Assembly (NCBI RefSeq): GCF_902167145.1
Contig: NC_050099.1
Coordinates: forward strand, 9,810,434-9,874,433
Direction: 5' to 3'
DNA from: Zea mays
Taxonomy: Eukaryota; Streptophyta; Magnoliopsida; Poales; Poaceae
DNA length: 64,000 bases
In this document: piece by piece, positions 1 through 11,046 of the stretch
Layout: each line of letters begins with the position of its first letter
Position numbering within the stretch: the first letter of the stretch is position 1
The notes under the pieces: model-generated
What the model saw: only the letters and a program-made list of their open reading frames with translations
Database searches by the model: none
Told to the model about the DNA's origin: nothing
Translations under genes and position numbers: made by a program

Positions 1-1621
1 GGAAGTAGAAGCTTCGGGAGGAGCAGCTTCGACTGCTGCTGTTTTCGGCGCTGAGGCTGGTGGCGGTGTTTCTTCAATAGCCTCAATGACAGTAATAATT
101 CTTCGCTTTTTTGGTTCAGCAGGCTTCTCGGCATTTGAAGGCTTCTTCTTCTTCTGTAAAAGCCTCATCATTTCCGGTCCCAGCGGACTTAGCTTATTAG
201 GTAGAGATTCAGCCATTACCTTTAAAATTTCTTCTGCGTCAGTAACAGAAGGTGATGAGGGAGCTTCTTCTTCTAAATTAGCTTTCGGCCTCAAAGCTGG
301 AGCTTTTCTTTTCTTCGACACAGTCACCTTCGGCTCAGGACTAGTTTTTTTCTTTTTTGCCAACTTTTCATCCTCTTTTATCATCCTGGCAGCTTGTCTT
401 TGTATAATATTGACAACCCTTTTTTCATTTTGGCCCTTCGGCACCTTTGCTTAACCTTTCGTAGTTTGGGTATTCAAATTTCAAAGTGTCCATTACTCGG
501 TTTAACCTTCATTTCGGCCGGGTGCCGAAGGCTGCTGTCATCAGTTGGTCTTCTTTTTTCGTATAATTGCCCAAGATTTCATTGCACATAACTTCAATTG
601 TATCCAACCATTCCTGGCATGGTTCTTTGAAGTGTTTCTTGAACTTAAAATGATAGGGCAACCGTACGAGTTCATTCTTTTTCTTCTCTCCTTTAAGCTT
701 CGGCATACCCCATTCCTTTAACGTTGGGAATACCCTTTTGGCTAAGTATTCCTGAACTAAATCCCTAGTACCAATATGCTCAGACACAACTCTAAATTCG
801 CCCACAGCATCTGGGCATGATGCCCCCGGCGTCATGTTGCACTGAGGCCTAGTCATCCCGAAGGTTAGCTCCAGCGGGCTCTGAACTAGCTTCTCCTTTT
901 TCTCATCAATCTTAACATAAAACCATTCATTTTTCCAACCGGTCGGCCATTTGGTGCGATAGCTAACCACCGGTGTCTTCATGTCTTTGCGATAAGCAAA
1001 GTTATAGCAGCCAAAGTTCTCGTGCAGTCCATCTTCTCTAGCCTTCGTCTGATAGTGAAGTTCATGTACTCGATAGAAGACTTCGGCAAGCGGCTCTGCT
1101 CCTTGGCTTCGGAGAGCCTAGATAAAGACGCTGAGCCTAACGATAGCGTTAGGAGTCAGCTGATGAAGATAAACTTCGAAATTTTCCAAAACATCTGCAA
1201 TCATCCCATGTAGAGGAAACCTTAATCCTACTTTAAAGAAGCTTCTGAAGACTACCACCTCATCGTTTTCTAGCTTCGGAGTGGTTTCTTCCCCACCAAA
1301 GCGAATTATCTTCTTCTCGGCTTCCCCGAAGTAGCCTGGTTTTGTCATCATCGGCATATCAGCTTCGGAGACAGTTGACTTCCCAAAATCCAAGTGGATG
1401 GGCTTAGATAGCACGGCAGAATAGTCCATATCTTCCTCGTCAGCCTCACCTTCTTCAATATCTGCCTGCTCGGCTTCTGCAATAGGTGCACCTTCGTCAG
1501 TTGTACCCTCTGGCATAACCAGTCCCGTCTGCCTCATTACTTCGGAGATCGGGGCAGTTTCAGCAGCTTCGCCCTCCTCTTCGTCGCGTGTAACCCTAGC
1601 TGTTGAACGGACCCTGGCCAT
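1..1621 (-). pseudogene. Antisense gene of element A (Transposase_28-like), broken and partial
   Basis: The ATG is at 1619-1621, and reading runs leftwards off the window edge, opposite to the element's own transcription. The protein has an acidic N-terminus, then a block (about residues 115-165) shared with the antisense genes in E and F and typical of the plant 'putative gypsy type transposon' family (Pfam Transposase_28). A tryptophan-rich block and a Lys-rich tail with a KKRR stretch follow. Damage in the same frame: TAG at 1118-1120 where E and F have Trp, then TGA at 509-511. A frameshift lies near 420-440. Beyond it, coding similarity continues in another frame to position 1. Function is unknown; it is not a transposase by any catalytic motif I can see. 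Confidence 0.65.
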
Positions 1622-1804
1622 TTGATGCTGAATTTCTTGCGTTTTGACGAAGTTGAATACTTTTTTATCTTTGCCGAAGCTCCCTCTTGTGATGAAGCTT
1701 TGATTTGGAATACGGTGAATAAGCTTTAGCTGTGGTCAAATTTTTCGGCAGCACAACAGTGCCATAGTAGTAAATGCTGTGGTAACTTCACACCTACCTG
1801 TCTG

Positions 1805-1812
1805 TATATATA
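1805..1812 (-). promoter_or_regulatory. TATA box of the antisense gene in A
   Basis: TATATATA on the minus strand lies about 190 bases upstream of the antisense ATG. The equivalent genes in E and F have TATAAATA about 165-170 bases upstream of their ATG, so the position is conserved although the sequence is not identical. This supports a promoter for the antisense gene inside the element. Confidence 0.5.
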
Positions 1813-2080
1813 GTGCTGCAGGTGGGAAGGTAAATCAACAAGATGATCGCACCCGCTGAACAGCCGGCCGCACCCACTGAACGATGGACCATACTACGCG
1901 AGGAGACGAATCACCAAATCGAGTGTACCCGTCTTATGGTGGGATTGCCTTACACTCGGAATATTTAAATCGTTTCTCGGCAACGAGCTTAGGGAAGGTG
2001 TTTTTCGGACCTTCGGCATTCCGAAGCATAAAAGAATTTTTCACGGGTCGAGCTCGTTACGAAAAACAATCAGGCACCAT

Positions 2081-2091
2081 GAAGGGGCTAC
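2081..2091 (+). other. Polypurine tract of A
   Basis: GAAGGGGCTAC directly precedes the 3' LTR start TGTTGGGGG. E and F have the matching GAGGGGCTAC next to their 3' LTRs. This purine-rich site is expected to prime plus-strand DNA synthesis. Confidence 0.7.
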
Positions 2092-2683
2092 TGTTGGGGG
2101 TCTGCTTCGTCGCCGAAGGTCCTGTGAGAAGAAACACCTTCGGAAGGCTAGAACAGGAACAATGCCGAAGCTACCAGTCAGGGAGCTTCGTAGTATATAT
2201 ATTTCAAAATGCACCGACTTAAAGATGAGATGACCAATCAGCCCATGATAAACTATGTAATAATTGTAATCATTTGTAGAGGACATGAATGTAAATTCAC
2301 ACAAGTTGCGCCCTGTGGCTATAAATAGGTGAACAGTACCCCCGTATTGTTCACGCTTTGTCATCACATCTGTATCTTCGTATTCAGTCGAGCTCAAGGT
2401 ACAAATGTAATTTAGTTTAACTTTTATGTATTCATGATTATTTAACAATAAATGTTTATATTCTGGTACTATGTAATTATTTATGTTGTTGTCTTATGTT
2501 TCATAACCTTCATCCTCTGATTACACATGTCATGTTTATGAAGGTATGACCTTCATAACCTTCGCCCGAAGATCATTATATCCTAAGGGAAATAATGTTT
2601 TAAAGGACGAAGGGCATTAACATTTAACATTTTTTGTGTTGCCTTGTTCTTAATTCATAGCATTTGAGAACAAGTTCCCAACA
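2092..2683 (+). repeat. 3' LTR of element A
   Basis: A 592-base LTR with TG...CA ends (TGTTGGGGG to GTTCCCAACA). It has a TATA box at 2320-2327 with a hairpin just downstream. It is shorter than the roughly 690-base LTRs of E and F and diverged from them, but shares the end sequences, the TATA-hairpin arrangement and the CGAAGG words. Confidence 0.85.
2320..2354 (+). promoter_or_regulatory. LTR TATA box plus hairpin (element A)
   Basis: TATAAATA (2320-2327) is followed at once by an inverted repeat with arms GTGAACAGTAC and GTATTGTTCAC around a CCCC loop (2329-2354). The same TATA plus GTGAACAGTAC hairpin is found in all four LTRs of E and F, on their own strand. The hairpin would sit near the transcription start. 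Confidence 0.6.
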
Positions 2684-2934
2684 GTCTGTAATACCAAAGT
2701 TGTAAGGAATAAGAAAAGAGATAATTTTCTTTATATGAATTGCCTATACCTACTATCATATATGAACACCCACAACTAAAAGAAAATAATTAACAGATGA
2801 CACATTATTAGGTTGTGCATCATGCTGGCTCTTGTTTGTGTGTGCATTCAATAATAATAATAATTTTATTAATGGAAATAAGTTAGTATCAAAAATGGGA
2901 ATTTAAACCCTAAATTGAAATCAAACCTTGAAAA
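2684..2934 (+). repeat. B 5' LTR fragment 1 (probable)
   Basis: AT-rich sequence between element A and the CACTA-like element. A stretch around 2812-2850 resembles the early LTR of H near 58690 (TTGTGCATCATGC against TTGTTGCATCATGC). No gene is visible. The first five bases are probably the target duplication of A. Confidence 0.4.
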
Positions 2935-3959
2935 CACTAGTAGAAAAAGTCTCAAAGCCTGCGGTGCGATACATTTTTACAGACGGATTCGGTTATCAAC
3001 CGCCTGTGCTATTTTTAGTGGCGTTTTCTTAAGAAAACCGCCATTAGAAATCGTATTTCTAGAGGCGGTTCCTTATGAAAACCGCCATTAGAAATCGTAT
3101 TTCTAGAGGCGGTTCCTTATGAAAACCGCCAGTAGAAATCCATGATTTCTAGTGGCGGTTTTCTTAAGGAACCACTTGTAAAAATTGATTTCTAGTGGCG
3201 GTTTTCTTAAAGAACCGCCACTAGAAATCATTTTTATCCTTAATTTTTCGAGTTTTTCAAACGACCTCGTATGATGAAACCACCAAAATAAAAGTTGTAG
3301 ATCTGTGAAAGTTATAAAACTTTGTAGTTGACAACTTTTTTATTTGAAATCATTTCGGCTCTCAAAAATTGTATCTAAATTTGTCAAATTTAAAATTCAA
3401 ATTTTGCAAATGACCTCGGATGAAAAAAGTGTCAAAATGAAAGTTGTAGAACTTCAAAATTTATTCAACTTTGTAGTTGACAACATTTTTATTTGAATTC
3501 GTTTACGGTCTCAAACAAGCAATTTACACTTATTTGGTTGTAATATGTGGGCAACAAAACTACAAACTAGACACAAAGCATGCCATAGGCGGAGTGGTAG
3601 AGGAGGGTACGCGTGAAGGTGAGGTCAGAGGTTTGATTTCTAGCAACCACGTAGTGCACGAAAAATGCCGCGACTTGCGACTTCGACGGAGACGGACTTG
3701 TGGGATGGGTGGGCTGAGGCCTCCCCTAATAAAAATAATTTTTTTGCTATTTTTAAAATCTGTTTTATGTTTCCTGGAAACAATTTGCACTGGCGATTTT
3801 ATTACGCCGACCGCCTGTGAAAATCAATTTTCACTGGTGGTCCTCAGTTAACCGCCTGTAAAAATGATAATTTCTACTGGCCCCTAGCACTGGCGGTTAC
3901 GAAAAACGCCACTGTAAATAGGTTTACGACCGCCACTGTAGAGCTTCTCTATACTAATG
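2935..3959. mobile_element. Non-autonomous CACTA-like DNA element
   Basis: The 5' end is CACTAGTAGAAAAAG. The 3' end is a degenerate inverted match (CTTCTCTATACTAATG), and both sides carry the 3-base target duplication AAA. Both sub-terminal regions repeat the unit GGCGGTT.CTTA with its inverse, as is usual for CACTA elements. The interior (3240-3540) holds two related blocks of the GACCTCG.ATGA...AAGTTGTAGA type common in grass CACTA elements. It is 1025 bases long with no transposase, so it would need an autonomous relative. Orientation is unknown. Confidence 0.65.
3000..3235. repeat. Palindromic sub-terminal repeat array of the CACTA-like element
   Basis: Several near-copies of a unit reading ATTTCTAG.GGCGGTT, CTTA, AACCGCC.TAGAAAT alternate in orientation, so neighbouring units can pair into hairpins. 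A smaller set lies near the other end (3800-3945). In CACTA elements such arrays are where the transposon protein binds; that role here is inferred from position. Confidence 0.6.
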
Positions 3960-5341
3960 AAACTTACATAAAAATACATAGAAATGTATTTTCGAAGTTA
4001 GTACCTTAAATGTACAATGTAGTTTGAAGACAAATTTGCCACAGTATTAAATTTAAATTTGAAAGGAAATTTGAATTTGGAAAGAAATCAAAAGAAAAAA
4101 GAAAATAAAAAGAAAAAGATAAAATCGCCACATGGGCTCATATCAACCAAGTCGGCCCTGACTCCTTAACGTGCACTGCCCACTCGACCTTGCTTTGTGC
4201 AGCCCACGATTGATGCGGGCGCCGACCTATGGGTCTCGGTCGTCAGGTAGCGGGACACTAGCGGAAGCATCAATGACTGATGGGCCCCTAGCGCCAGACT
4301 CCTCAACAAACTCGCCGCACCTTCTGGCCACGACGCGAGATCCTCGGCGGTGGCCTCACCCCAATTTGGGAGCCTTGATCTGGGTATAAGACTCGTCACG
4401 CTGTGCCTTTGGGACCCTACTCGACCATTTAGACGTTTAGATCATATACCACTAACCCATGAATCGGAGAGAATAGTGCATCGCCGGCGCTCGGTCACCG
4501 TGAGCTCAACCAAATCGCTTTCTGTCGCCATTCCGGTCAATTGGGGAGGTTGGAAGGCTTCACTAGCATGCAGCGGGAGTAACCGTGGTGTCGGTGGGAA
4601 TCCGTGACCAGTGATGCTCGTAGAATTTCTCAACGGAGCTCGGTTCTGTGGCAGATTTTCCCCTTCCCATGGGCAGAGCACGGTGCGCCATCAACATCGG
4701 TATGAACTTCCCAACAAACTCGTCTTAACCCCTACTGCATTTTAGATTCATTAATCATGCCGGCGATGGTCGGGGTACCGAATTAGCCTATCACCGGCAT
4801 TTTGCTGTTGCGGCCGTGTTGTGCGGGGTGAGGCACTCGGCCATCGGGGGGAGAGAAGACGACCCCACGACAGTTCATCCTAGAATTGACGGTGAGGATT
4901 AGATCTCGCACGACAGAACGGTTGCCACTGATCTACTCATGGACGAGTCCGATTAGATTATGCGTACCTTTTCGCGCGATCAGATCTGGACCGTAGGATT
5001 GAAATTGAAAGGGCAAGGTTAGATCGTAGCTACTTGAATCAGTATCGTTGATCCCTAATCCAGCACACGATATTGCGTACCGGTTCAAGTGGAACCTAGA
5101 TCTAATATGAAACAACTATCTCTAATTGGGAGGTTGCCGTGCGATCCGCGCGGTTTTAAACACGGGCCGTTGGATTTGGATCCGAGGCTCTACAGTGTAT
5201 ACCGGTTCAGGGTGTTGAGTTTTTAATCTCGAGCGTGTGCTATAGATCGAACGACTAGATTGCCCCCGTACCCTTTCGATCAGAAATTTTGCTAAAGATC
5301 CCTCGGAGAAAATGAAAATAAACCCGCAGTACTGTGTATAG
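3960..5341 (+). repeat. B 5' LTR fragment 2 (probable), GC-rich leader part
   Basis: The first 160 bases are A-rich. After about 4130 the base composition becomes GC-rich and gene-like, as in the equivalent zone of the G and H LTRs (41340-42160; 58800-60050). Several short reading frames overlap on both strands and none has support. The last five bases TATAG (5337-5341) are the left target duplication of element C. Confidence 0.45.
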
Positions 5342-6296
5342 TGTAACACCCCATTGATGCCACACAATGAATGTTACCAAAAACCCTTCCCACAAAACTT
5401 ATACCACATAAGAAAAGTAATAGAGACAGAAAATAAAACAAAATCTGGTAGCACCTCCCTTGAAAGTAGCATAACGAGAGGGACATAAAGTTTAGACATA
5501 ATGTAAAAGAAAGACAATCCACGAAATATAAACAGAATGCAGAGATAGTAATAAACATTCATGACCAAATAAAAAGAGAGGGAAACCGGCCAACCTAAAA
5601 AAAACAAATTCGACTGTCATGAAGACTAGAACATATTAATCCCCTAGACTTGAACCCCTCTTTAACATCATTACTAAGCAGTGGTACATTTATTTAAAAG
5701 TGAAGTGGTCGTGCTGCTACATCCCTCCTTTCCCAAAAGCAAGATCAAGTGCCTGCATCAAACAATGCAAGAGTGAGATGACACATCTCTGTAAGTAAAA
5801 GGTCAAACAACAATTGGACTATGTAACCAAACCGTGCTTAAACAACCACGTAGTTCACAACTTCCTTCTTGAGTATTAGTTTGCAGCAAGTAAACAAGTA
5901 ACCAATTACTTAGTTTCAAAGAAATGAATCACCAAGTAAAGACCCACACTATCCACATCACCACAACAGGTTCCACACTTCACCCATGAATGCACATGGC
6001 TACAGATGCAGTAATGACTTCTGCCTTCATACCTCTAGGGTATGAAGCTGCATGATACCCCTCCTTGGCAACGTGTGATGCTGAGTGTACTAGTACGGTC
6101 AGACCATATGATCACGACAAAATTTCCATGCAAAAGATGATGTATGCAATATGCATGACAACAACATGAGATCCTCCACCCACATGTGGTAAACATAAAC
6201 TTCCACTTCCTCAAAATGATAAAACAACACGTCTAACATGCTCAAACCACAATCTTCAACATAAGAAAATAATGGAACATGAATAACTTCGAGCCA
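5342..6296 (-). repeat. C 3' LTR, truncated
   Basis: Collinear with 8579-9137 + 17247-17549 + 25068-25170, about 95% identical by eye. It stops where pol sequence begins, at a shared ATGGCT/GTGGCT word. About 1.4 kb of the LTR's own 5' part is missing compared with the right-hand copy, so a deletion removed the pol end and the LTR start together. Several short minus-strand frames in it recur in both LTR copies and are not convincing genes. Confidence 0.75.
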
Positions 6297-7421
6297 TAAA
6301 TGCTTAGCCAGCAGATCATCCAATTGCCGCTTTAATTCAACCTGCTCCTTTGGAGCCATCCGATACGGGTCCTTATGAATAGGCTGCATACCCAGAATCA
6401 GCTTGATTTCAAAAGCTGCATCGTGCTCCAGAGGAATGCCCGGAAGCTCTGCTGGAAACACGTCGGCAAAGTCACACACCACCCGGATGTCCTACACCTG
6501 CAAGGCAACCGCACCCTCCACCACCATGGAGAACAAGATTCCCAACTTCCTTGACCGGTGATCTAGAAGCAATTGCGCCAACAAGGATAACGTGAACTTT
6601 GGGGAACTTCCTAAGAATACCACCTCCCTACCCGATGGCGCATGCAATAACACTGTCTTCCAAAAACAGGATATAACTGCACGATACTGAGATAACCAAT
6701 CCATACCCAAGATAACATCGAATGCCCTCAAGGAAATCACAACAAGATTGGCCAAAAAGACCTCATCAACAAGAATAACGGAACACCCCTAACAAACTGA
6801 ACAGCTACTAATGGATCCATTAGCAGAACTAACCAAAATTGGGTGACCCAACCTCTGCACCGAAAGACCAGCCTGCAACACAAAATTCTCCGAAACAAAC
6901 GGATAGCTAGCGCCAGAGTCAAAAAGAGCATGGGCCACAAACAAATCAACTGAGATCGTACCTGTCACCATGTCTCCTTGCTCTTTACCATCCACAGTGG
7001 GTAGCATATAAGCTCCGGAAATACCCGCGGAAGAGGAAGCTCCCGGAGTGAAGTTAACAGAAGAACCCCACTGAGCCGCCAGGTGATGCAGACGCAGAGC
7101 TCCAAACTGAGATGACATAGGAGTAGTTTGTGTAGGAGTAGGCGCTGCTAGATACTGAGGAAAACCCTGCATCGGCACGAACTAAGAAGTCCCAGGCACA
7201 TAAAACTGCTGCAGAGGGAGTGGAACCGAAAATTGCTGCTCAGCACTTGACATCATGTTGACAGTGCCCTGAGAAGAGGAGGAAGTCACTGGCTCCCATC
7301 TGAGCTTCCCATTAGGATTCCTCCTACACACCACATCCTTGTGGTCTTGACTGTAGATAGAATACCTGCCACTCCACTGGCACTCTGCATGGCGATGCGC
7401 ATCACCACAACGGAAACACAC
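6297..7421 (-). pseudogene. C pol fragment: CCHC-like region, protease, RT start
   Basis: One reading frame runs leftwards with three in-frame stops (7182, 6789 and 6492). It starts with a degenerate zinc-knuckle region (CFRCGD and, further on, a second Cys/His cluster). An aspartic protease follows with the intact active-site motif FDSGAS near 6905-6925, then the GMDWL motif that follows protease in gypsy elements. The conserved approach to RT comes next (FADVFPAELPGIP, about 6430-6475, and YRMAP). Coding similarity ends in RT before any catalytic aspartate, where the LTR fragment begins. Non-functional. Confidence 0.7.
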
Positions 7422-8388
7422 CAGCCCTAGCCTGGGCTTAGGAAGAGCCCGATACCTCTAAGTACTTCCTCCCGAAGTACCCGATTCAGAGAATTTGCCA
7501 CAGTAGGGGTGGTGGCGCTGGTGCTGAGACTTGCCCCTCTTGTGGGCTGGACCTCCAGTGTTGCCCCTCCTTGCGTCTTGGCCACGAGGCTGATCAACAC
7601 CCGAAGACTTCTGTGACTCCATGGTGTACTAGTGTTGCATCTCCACACCCAATGCCTGCTCCATTGTAGTACGGAAATCCACCAACGGAAAGGATCCAGG
7701 GCATGCCTCATAGAAGGTTTCAGGCCCTAACAGAACTAGCTAGCTCGCCTTCTCCATCTCATTGTAAGCCACATGAGGAACAAAGTGGACCATCTTGTTA
7801 AAGCCCACTTCATACTCTGTGCAGACTTCTTCTCTTGCTTGTAGGATTGCAAATCAATCTTCATTTTCTCCATGAGGTGACCAGCTAGAATCTCCTCTCA
7901 AACTGCCTGATGAAAACATCCTAGGACATGACTCCTGGTGAAGAAGAGTGAGCTGCCTGCACGCCTCTCCACCAAATTTGAGCCTCTCCCTTCAGCAGCT
8001 GTGTGCCAAAGCGAACACGATCACCATACACAATCTCAAAGACATTCATCTTATCCTCCATGTATGTTAGCCAATCCACCACCTCGACCGGAGTACCACT
8101 GCCATCAAAAGTGTCCAACTTCATGCCCATCCACTGCATCAGCAAAAGACCACTGACAGGAAGAGGCACCTCAGCCCCGCCATCTGGAGCAGCACCCGTG
8201 GGAATAGCGCCCCCGGGCACTTCTCTAGCACCAGCACCCTGAGCAGCACCCACAGGAGCAACAGGAATAGCCTGCCTTAGAATGGCCAACTCCTGCTGCA
8301 TGGCGCGCATCGTGGCTAACATTGCCGCCGGACTCATAGAATCCCTACTAGGGACTTGCGGGCTGCCACGAGCCCTACGAGGCGGCAT
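7422..8388 (-). pseudogene. C gag pseudogene
   Basis: The start is ATG at 8386-8388, nine bases inside the longest open frame and just downstream of an acceptor-like GCTGCAG. The first 155 codons show a coiled-coil-like helix and the gypsy capsid signature (DTFDGSG..VEVVDWL, then LKGEAQIWW). TAG at 7921-7923 falls at a Trp position. A frameshift follows before about 7690, after which the basic, His-rich gag C-terminus continues in the frame of the protease. The product would have formed the particle shell. Confidence 0.65.
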
Positions 8389-8564
8389 AACTGCAGCCAC
8401 AGGAGTAAGTAAACAAGTAAATAAGATTAGCATAGCACCTCATCAAACAATGTCAATCTAGCACTGACAATAACATAGACATCAATTATAAAGCAGGAAA
8501 CCCATCCTACATGTGCAGTGTGTCAATTTATTATTATTCCACTTGCTAGGACCTACAGCCTATT

Positions 8565-8576
8565 CCTTTGATACCA
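8565..8576 (-). other. C primer binding site (tRNA-Met type)
   Basis: TGGTATCAAAGG on the minus strand, two bases inside the 5' LTR. It matches the usual TGGTATCAGAGC of initiator-Met tRNA priming in all but the last bases. Confidence 0.75.
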
Positions 8577-8578
8577 AA

Positions 8579-9137
8579 TGTAACACCCTATTGATCCCAC
8601 ACAATGAATGTTACCAAAATCCCTTCCCACAAAACATATAACACATAAGAAAAGTAATAGAGACAGAAAATAAAACAAAATCCGGCAGCACCTCCCTTGA
8701 AAGTAGCATAACGAGAGGGACATAAAGTTTAGATATAATATAAAAGAAAGACAATCCACGAAGTATAAACATAATGCAGAGATAGTAATAAACATTCATG
8801 ACCAAATAAAAAGAGAGGGAATCCGGACAACCAAAAAAACAAATTTGACTATCATGAAGACTAGAACATATTAATCCCCTAGACTTGAACCCCTTTTTAA
8901 CATCATTACTAAGTAGTGGTACATTTATTTAAAAGTGAAGTGGTCGTGCTGCTACATCCCTCCTTTCCCAAAAGCAAGATCAAGTGTCTGCATCAAACAA
9001 TGCAAGAGTGAGATGATACATCTCAGCAAGTAAAAGGTCAAACAACAATTGGACTATGTAACCAAACCGTGCTTAAACAACCACGTAGTTCACAACTTCC
9101 TTCTTGAGTATTAATTTGCAGCAAGTAAACAAATAAC
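8579..9137 (-). repeat. C 5' LTR, inner fragment
   Basis: Starts TGTAACACCC on the plus strand and is collinear with 5342 onward. Interrupted by D at 9137. Its last five bases ATAAC are the left target duplication of D, with one mismatch to the right copy GTAAC; the other LTR of C keeps GTAAC at the same place. Confidence 0.8.
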
Positions 9138-11046
9138 TGATAGTTCCCTTTGACCCGGGAACAGGATCTGGATGTCTCCTAGAGGGGGGGGGGGTGAATA
9201 GGCGAATAAAACTTATTACTTTAAAACTTAAATTCTTACTCTACTCGAAGACTTAGTACGCAGTGGAGTGAGAAGACTCTTCGAGTAGGTTGCAGCGGAA
9301 TGGAAGATCCTGTCTCAAAATGTCCTGCACTTCAAATCAAGCTTATACCACAGATAAGTATTGAAGTGGAGATATAAAAACGAGTAAGGCAGAGAGTCAG
9401 GATAGAACAGAGCACACAGACGCAAGGGTTTATCCCGAGGTTCGGCCAAGCCTGAAATGCTTGCCTAGTCCTTGTTGGAGTTAGCCACACCTGGGCTTGG
9501 AGTCTATTTCAACTCCTTCCTCCGTTTGCTCAGATCTGTCAGTATGACAGATAGAGCCTTTCACTATTGAGTGGGGTTACAACAGAACCGCGGCTGCTTA
9601 CAAACTTCTTGGCGGCACCCCGGTAGAGTAACGATACGCTCAAGACCATGCTCTAGCTCTTAGCAGCACTACTCCTCTCTCTAAAGGCTTATAGCTGTGC
9701 CTTCTACACAAACTATAGAGTTACACACAAGAGGGAGAGCGAGAATTGATTCCAGTGAAGTCTACACTTGTTGGCTGCACTCGTGTATTGCTGGAGGCGC
9801 CTAGGGGTCCCTTTTATAGGCACAAGGAGCCTAGGAGCCGTTGGAAGCAATCCAGGAAGGCAAATCTTGCCTTCTGTCGGGTGGCGCACCGGACAGTCCG
9901 GTGCACACCGGACACTGTCCGGTGCCCGATTTCTTTCCTTCTATGGCGAAGCCGACCGTTGGCAGTCTTGGAGCCGTTGGCGCACCGGACAGTCCGGTGC
10001 CTCCATCTAGCCGTTGGCTCGGCCACGTGTCCCGCGCAGATCGCGCGGCCGACCGTTGGCTCACCGGACAGTCCGGTGCACACCGGATAGTCCGGTGAAT
10101 TATAGCCGTACGTCGCCGGTGAATTCCCGAGAGCGGCCACTTCGCTCGAGCCAGCCTAGCGCACCGGACACTGTCCGGTGAGCCACCGGACAGTCCGGTG
10201 CACCCAGACTGAGCAGAGTCTTGGTTGTACACAGCCAAGCCTTTTGCACCTCTTTCCTTTTCTTCTTCTTTCTGTTTCTAACACTTAGACAAGTATATTA
10301 GTACACTAAAACCAATGTACTAAGTCTAGAAACATACCTTCTCTTAATTATTACATCTATAGCATTTCACAAGCATGAGTTTCGATGTTGGACTCATAAA
10401 TCATCAAGTCTGCTTGACTTGATCTAGATTGACATTTCTTGGCTCCAACATCCTGCAAAGATCACATAGAACATCTCCAAACCTAGGAACAACCCAAACT
10501 AAAGATCAAGGTGAACTTAGCTCTTTTAGGCTGCTTCCAGTTCTGGTTTTGACACTTGTTCTCCTTCTAGTGACCTTGATCTCCTTCTTAGAGCTTGGTC
10601 TTGAGCCTTATGACTTACACCACATAACTGTAGCTGTTACCTCATTGGTTGTAAGTCACGTCCTTATGTAGTGATCCTTGATGTGTCGTAGCTGTTCTCA
10701 ACTCGATCACCCTTGACTTTGCAAGCCTTCTTCTTCACCCTTGGCTTTGGGTTCCTCAGCCTCCTTGACCTTCTCCCGTGCACTTGGTACCTCGAAGCTT
10801 TTCTTGCCTCCGTCCTTGGCTTGATCAGTTGTCTCCGAGCTACGCACCCGAGTATCACTTTTGCAATGTCCAACTTACTTGTGATGTCCATTATGTATCC
10901 ATAATCCAGTTCTTGGACCATCACATTTGTTCACTTGTGTTGAACCCTGTAGGCTTTATCTTAAGCACCTGTTCAACACTTAGTACACTTGTTAGTCCTT
11001 TAATTGAGTTGCCATCCAAACACCAAAACTCACAAGAGAGCTTTCA
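9138..11046 (-). repeat. D 3' LTR
   Basis: Near-identical to 15279-17246. Differences are mainly indels in the palindrome array, plus scattered transitions. It begins on the plus strand with TGATAGTTCC and a run of about ten G (near 9184), and ends TTTCA. The LTR TATA box lies at 9812-9818 on the minus strand. Overlapping frames on both strands at 9746-10238 come from GC-rich repeats and are not genes. Confidence 0.9.
9887..10200. repeat. CACCGGAC palindrome array, D 3' LTR (7 units)
   Basis: Seven copies of CACCGGACAGTCCGGTG or of the longer form with ACTG in the centre. Each is a perfect or near-perfect palindrome, some in close pairs. One unit has GGATAG in place of GGACAG. In the element's orientation the array lies upstream of the LTR TATA box, so it may be a cluster of protein-binding sites. 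Confidence 0.85.

Larger units (their letters stand above)
1..2683 (+). mobile_element. Element A: zeon/cinful-like LTR retrotransposon, 3' part
   Basis: This is the right-hand part of an LTR retrotransposon whose 5' half lies outside the window. Visible are an antisense gene on the minus strand, a polypurine tract and a complete 3' LTR. The LTR begins TGTTGGGGG and ends GTTCCCAACA, and the whole is rich in TTCGG/CCGAAG words, as in the maize cinful/zeon family. The same antisense gene occurs in elements E and F, but the A copy is clearly more diverged, so A belongs to a sister subfamily. The five bases after the LTR (GTCTG, 2684-2688) should be one target duplication copy; the other is out of view. 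Confidence 0.8.

Noticed and set aside
86..454. 122-residue plus-strand Ser/Phe-rich frame at the left edge
   Set aside because: It is the mirror of the Lys/Glu-rich C-terminal part of the antisense gene of A on the minus strand.
5374..5607. Hydrophobic short minus-strand frames, also at 8553-8805
   Set aside because: They recur because both lie in the C LTR copies; they are AT-rich, hydrophobic by composition and have no supporting signal.
7427..7711. 94-codon minus frame in element C
   Set aside because: The gag C-terminus reads through this stretch in the neighbouring frame, leading into the zinc-knuckle region; this frame is a shadow.
9887..10200. Evenly repeated palindromes that might suggest a CRISPR-like array
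   Set aside because: Spacers are not unique or of constant length, repeats are short palindromes inside a plant LTR, and no cas-like gene exists.
9746..10238. Five overlapping frames on both strands, repeated at 15888-16488
   Set aside because: They arise from the CACCGGAC palindrome array in the D LTR; frames differ between the two LTR copies because of indels.
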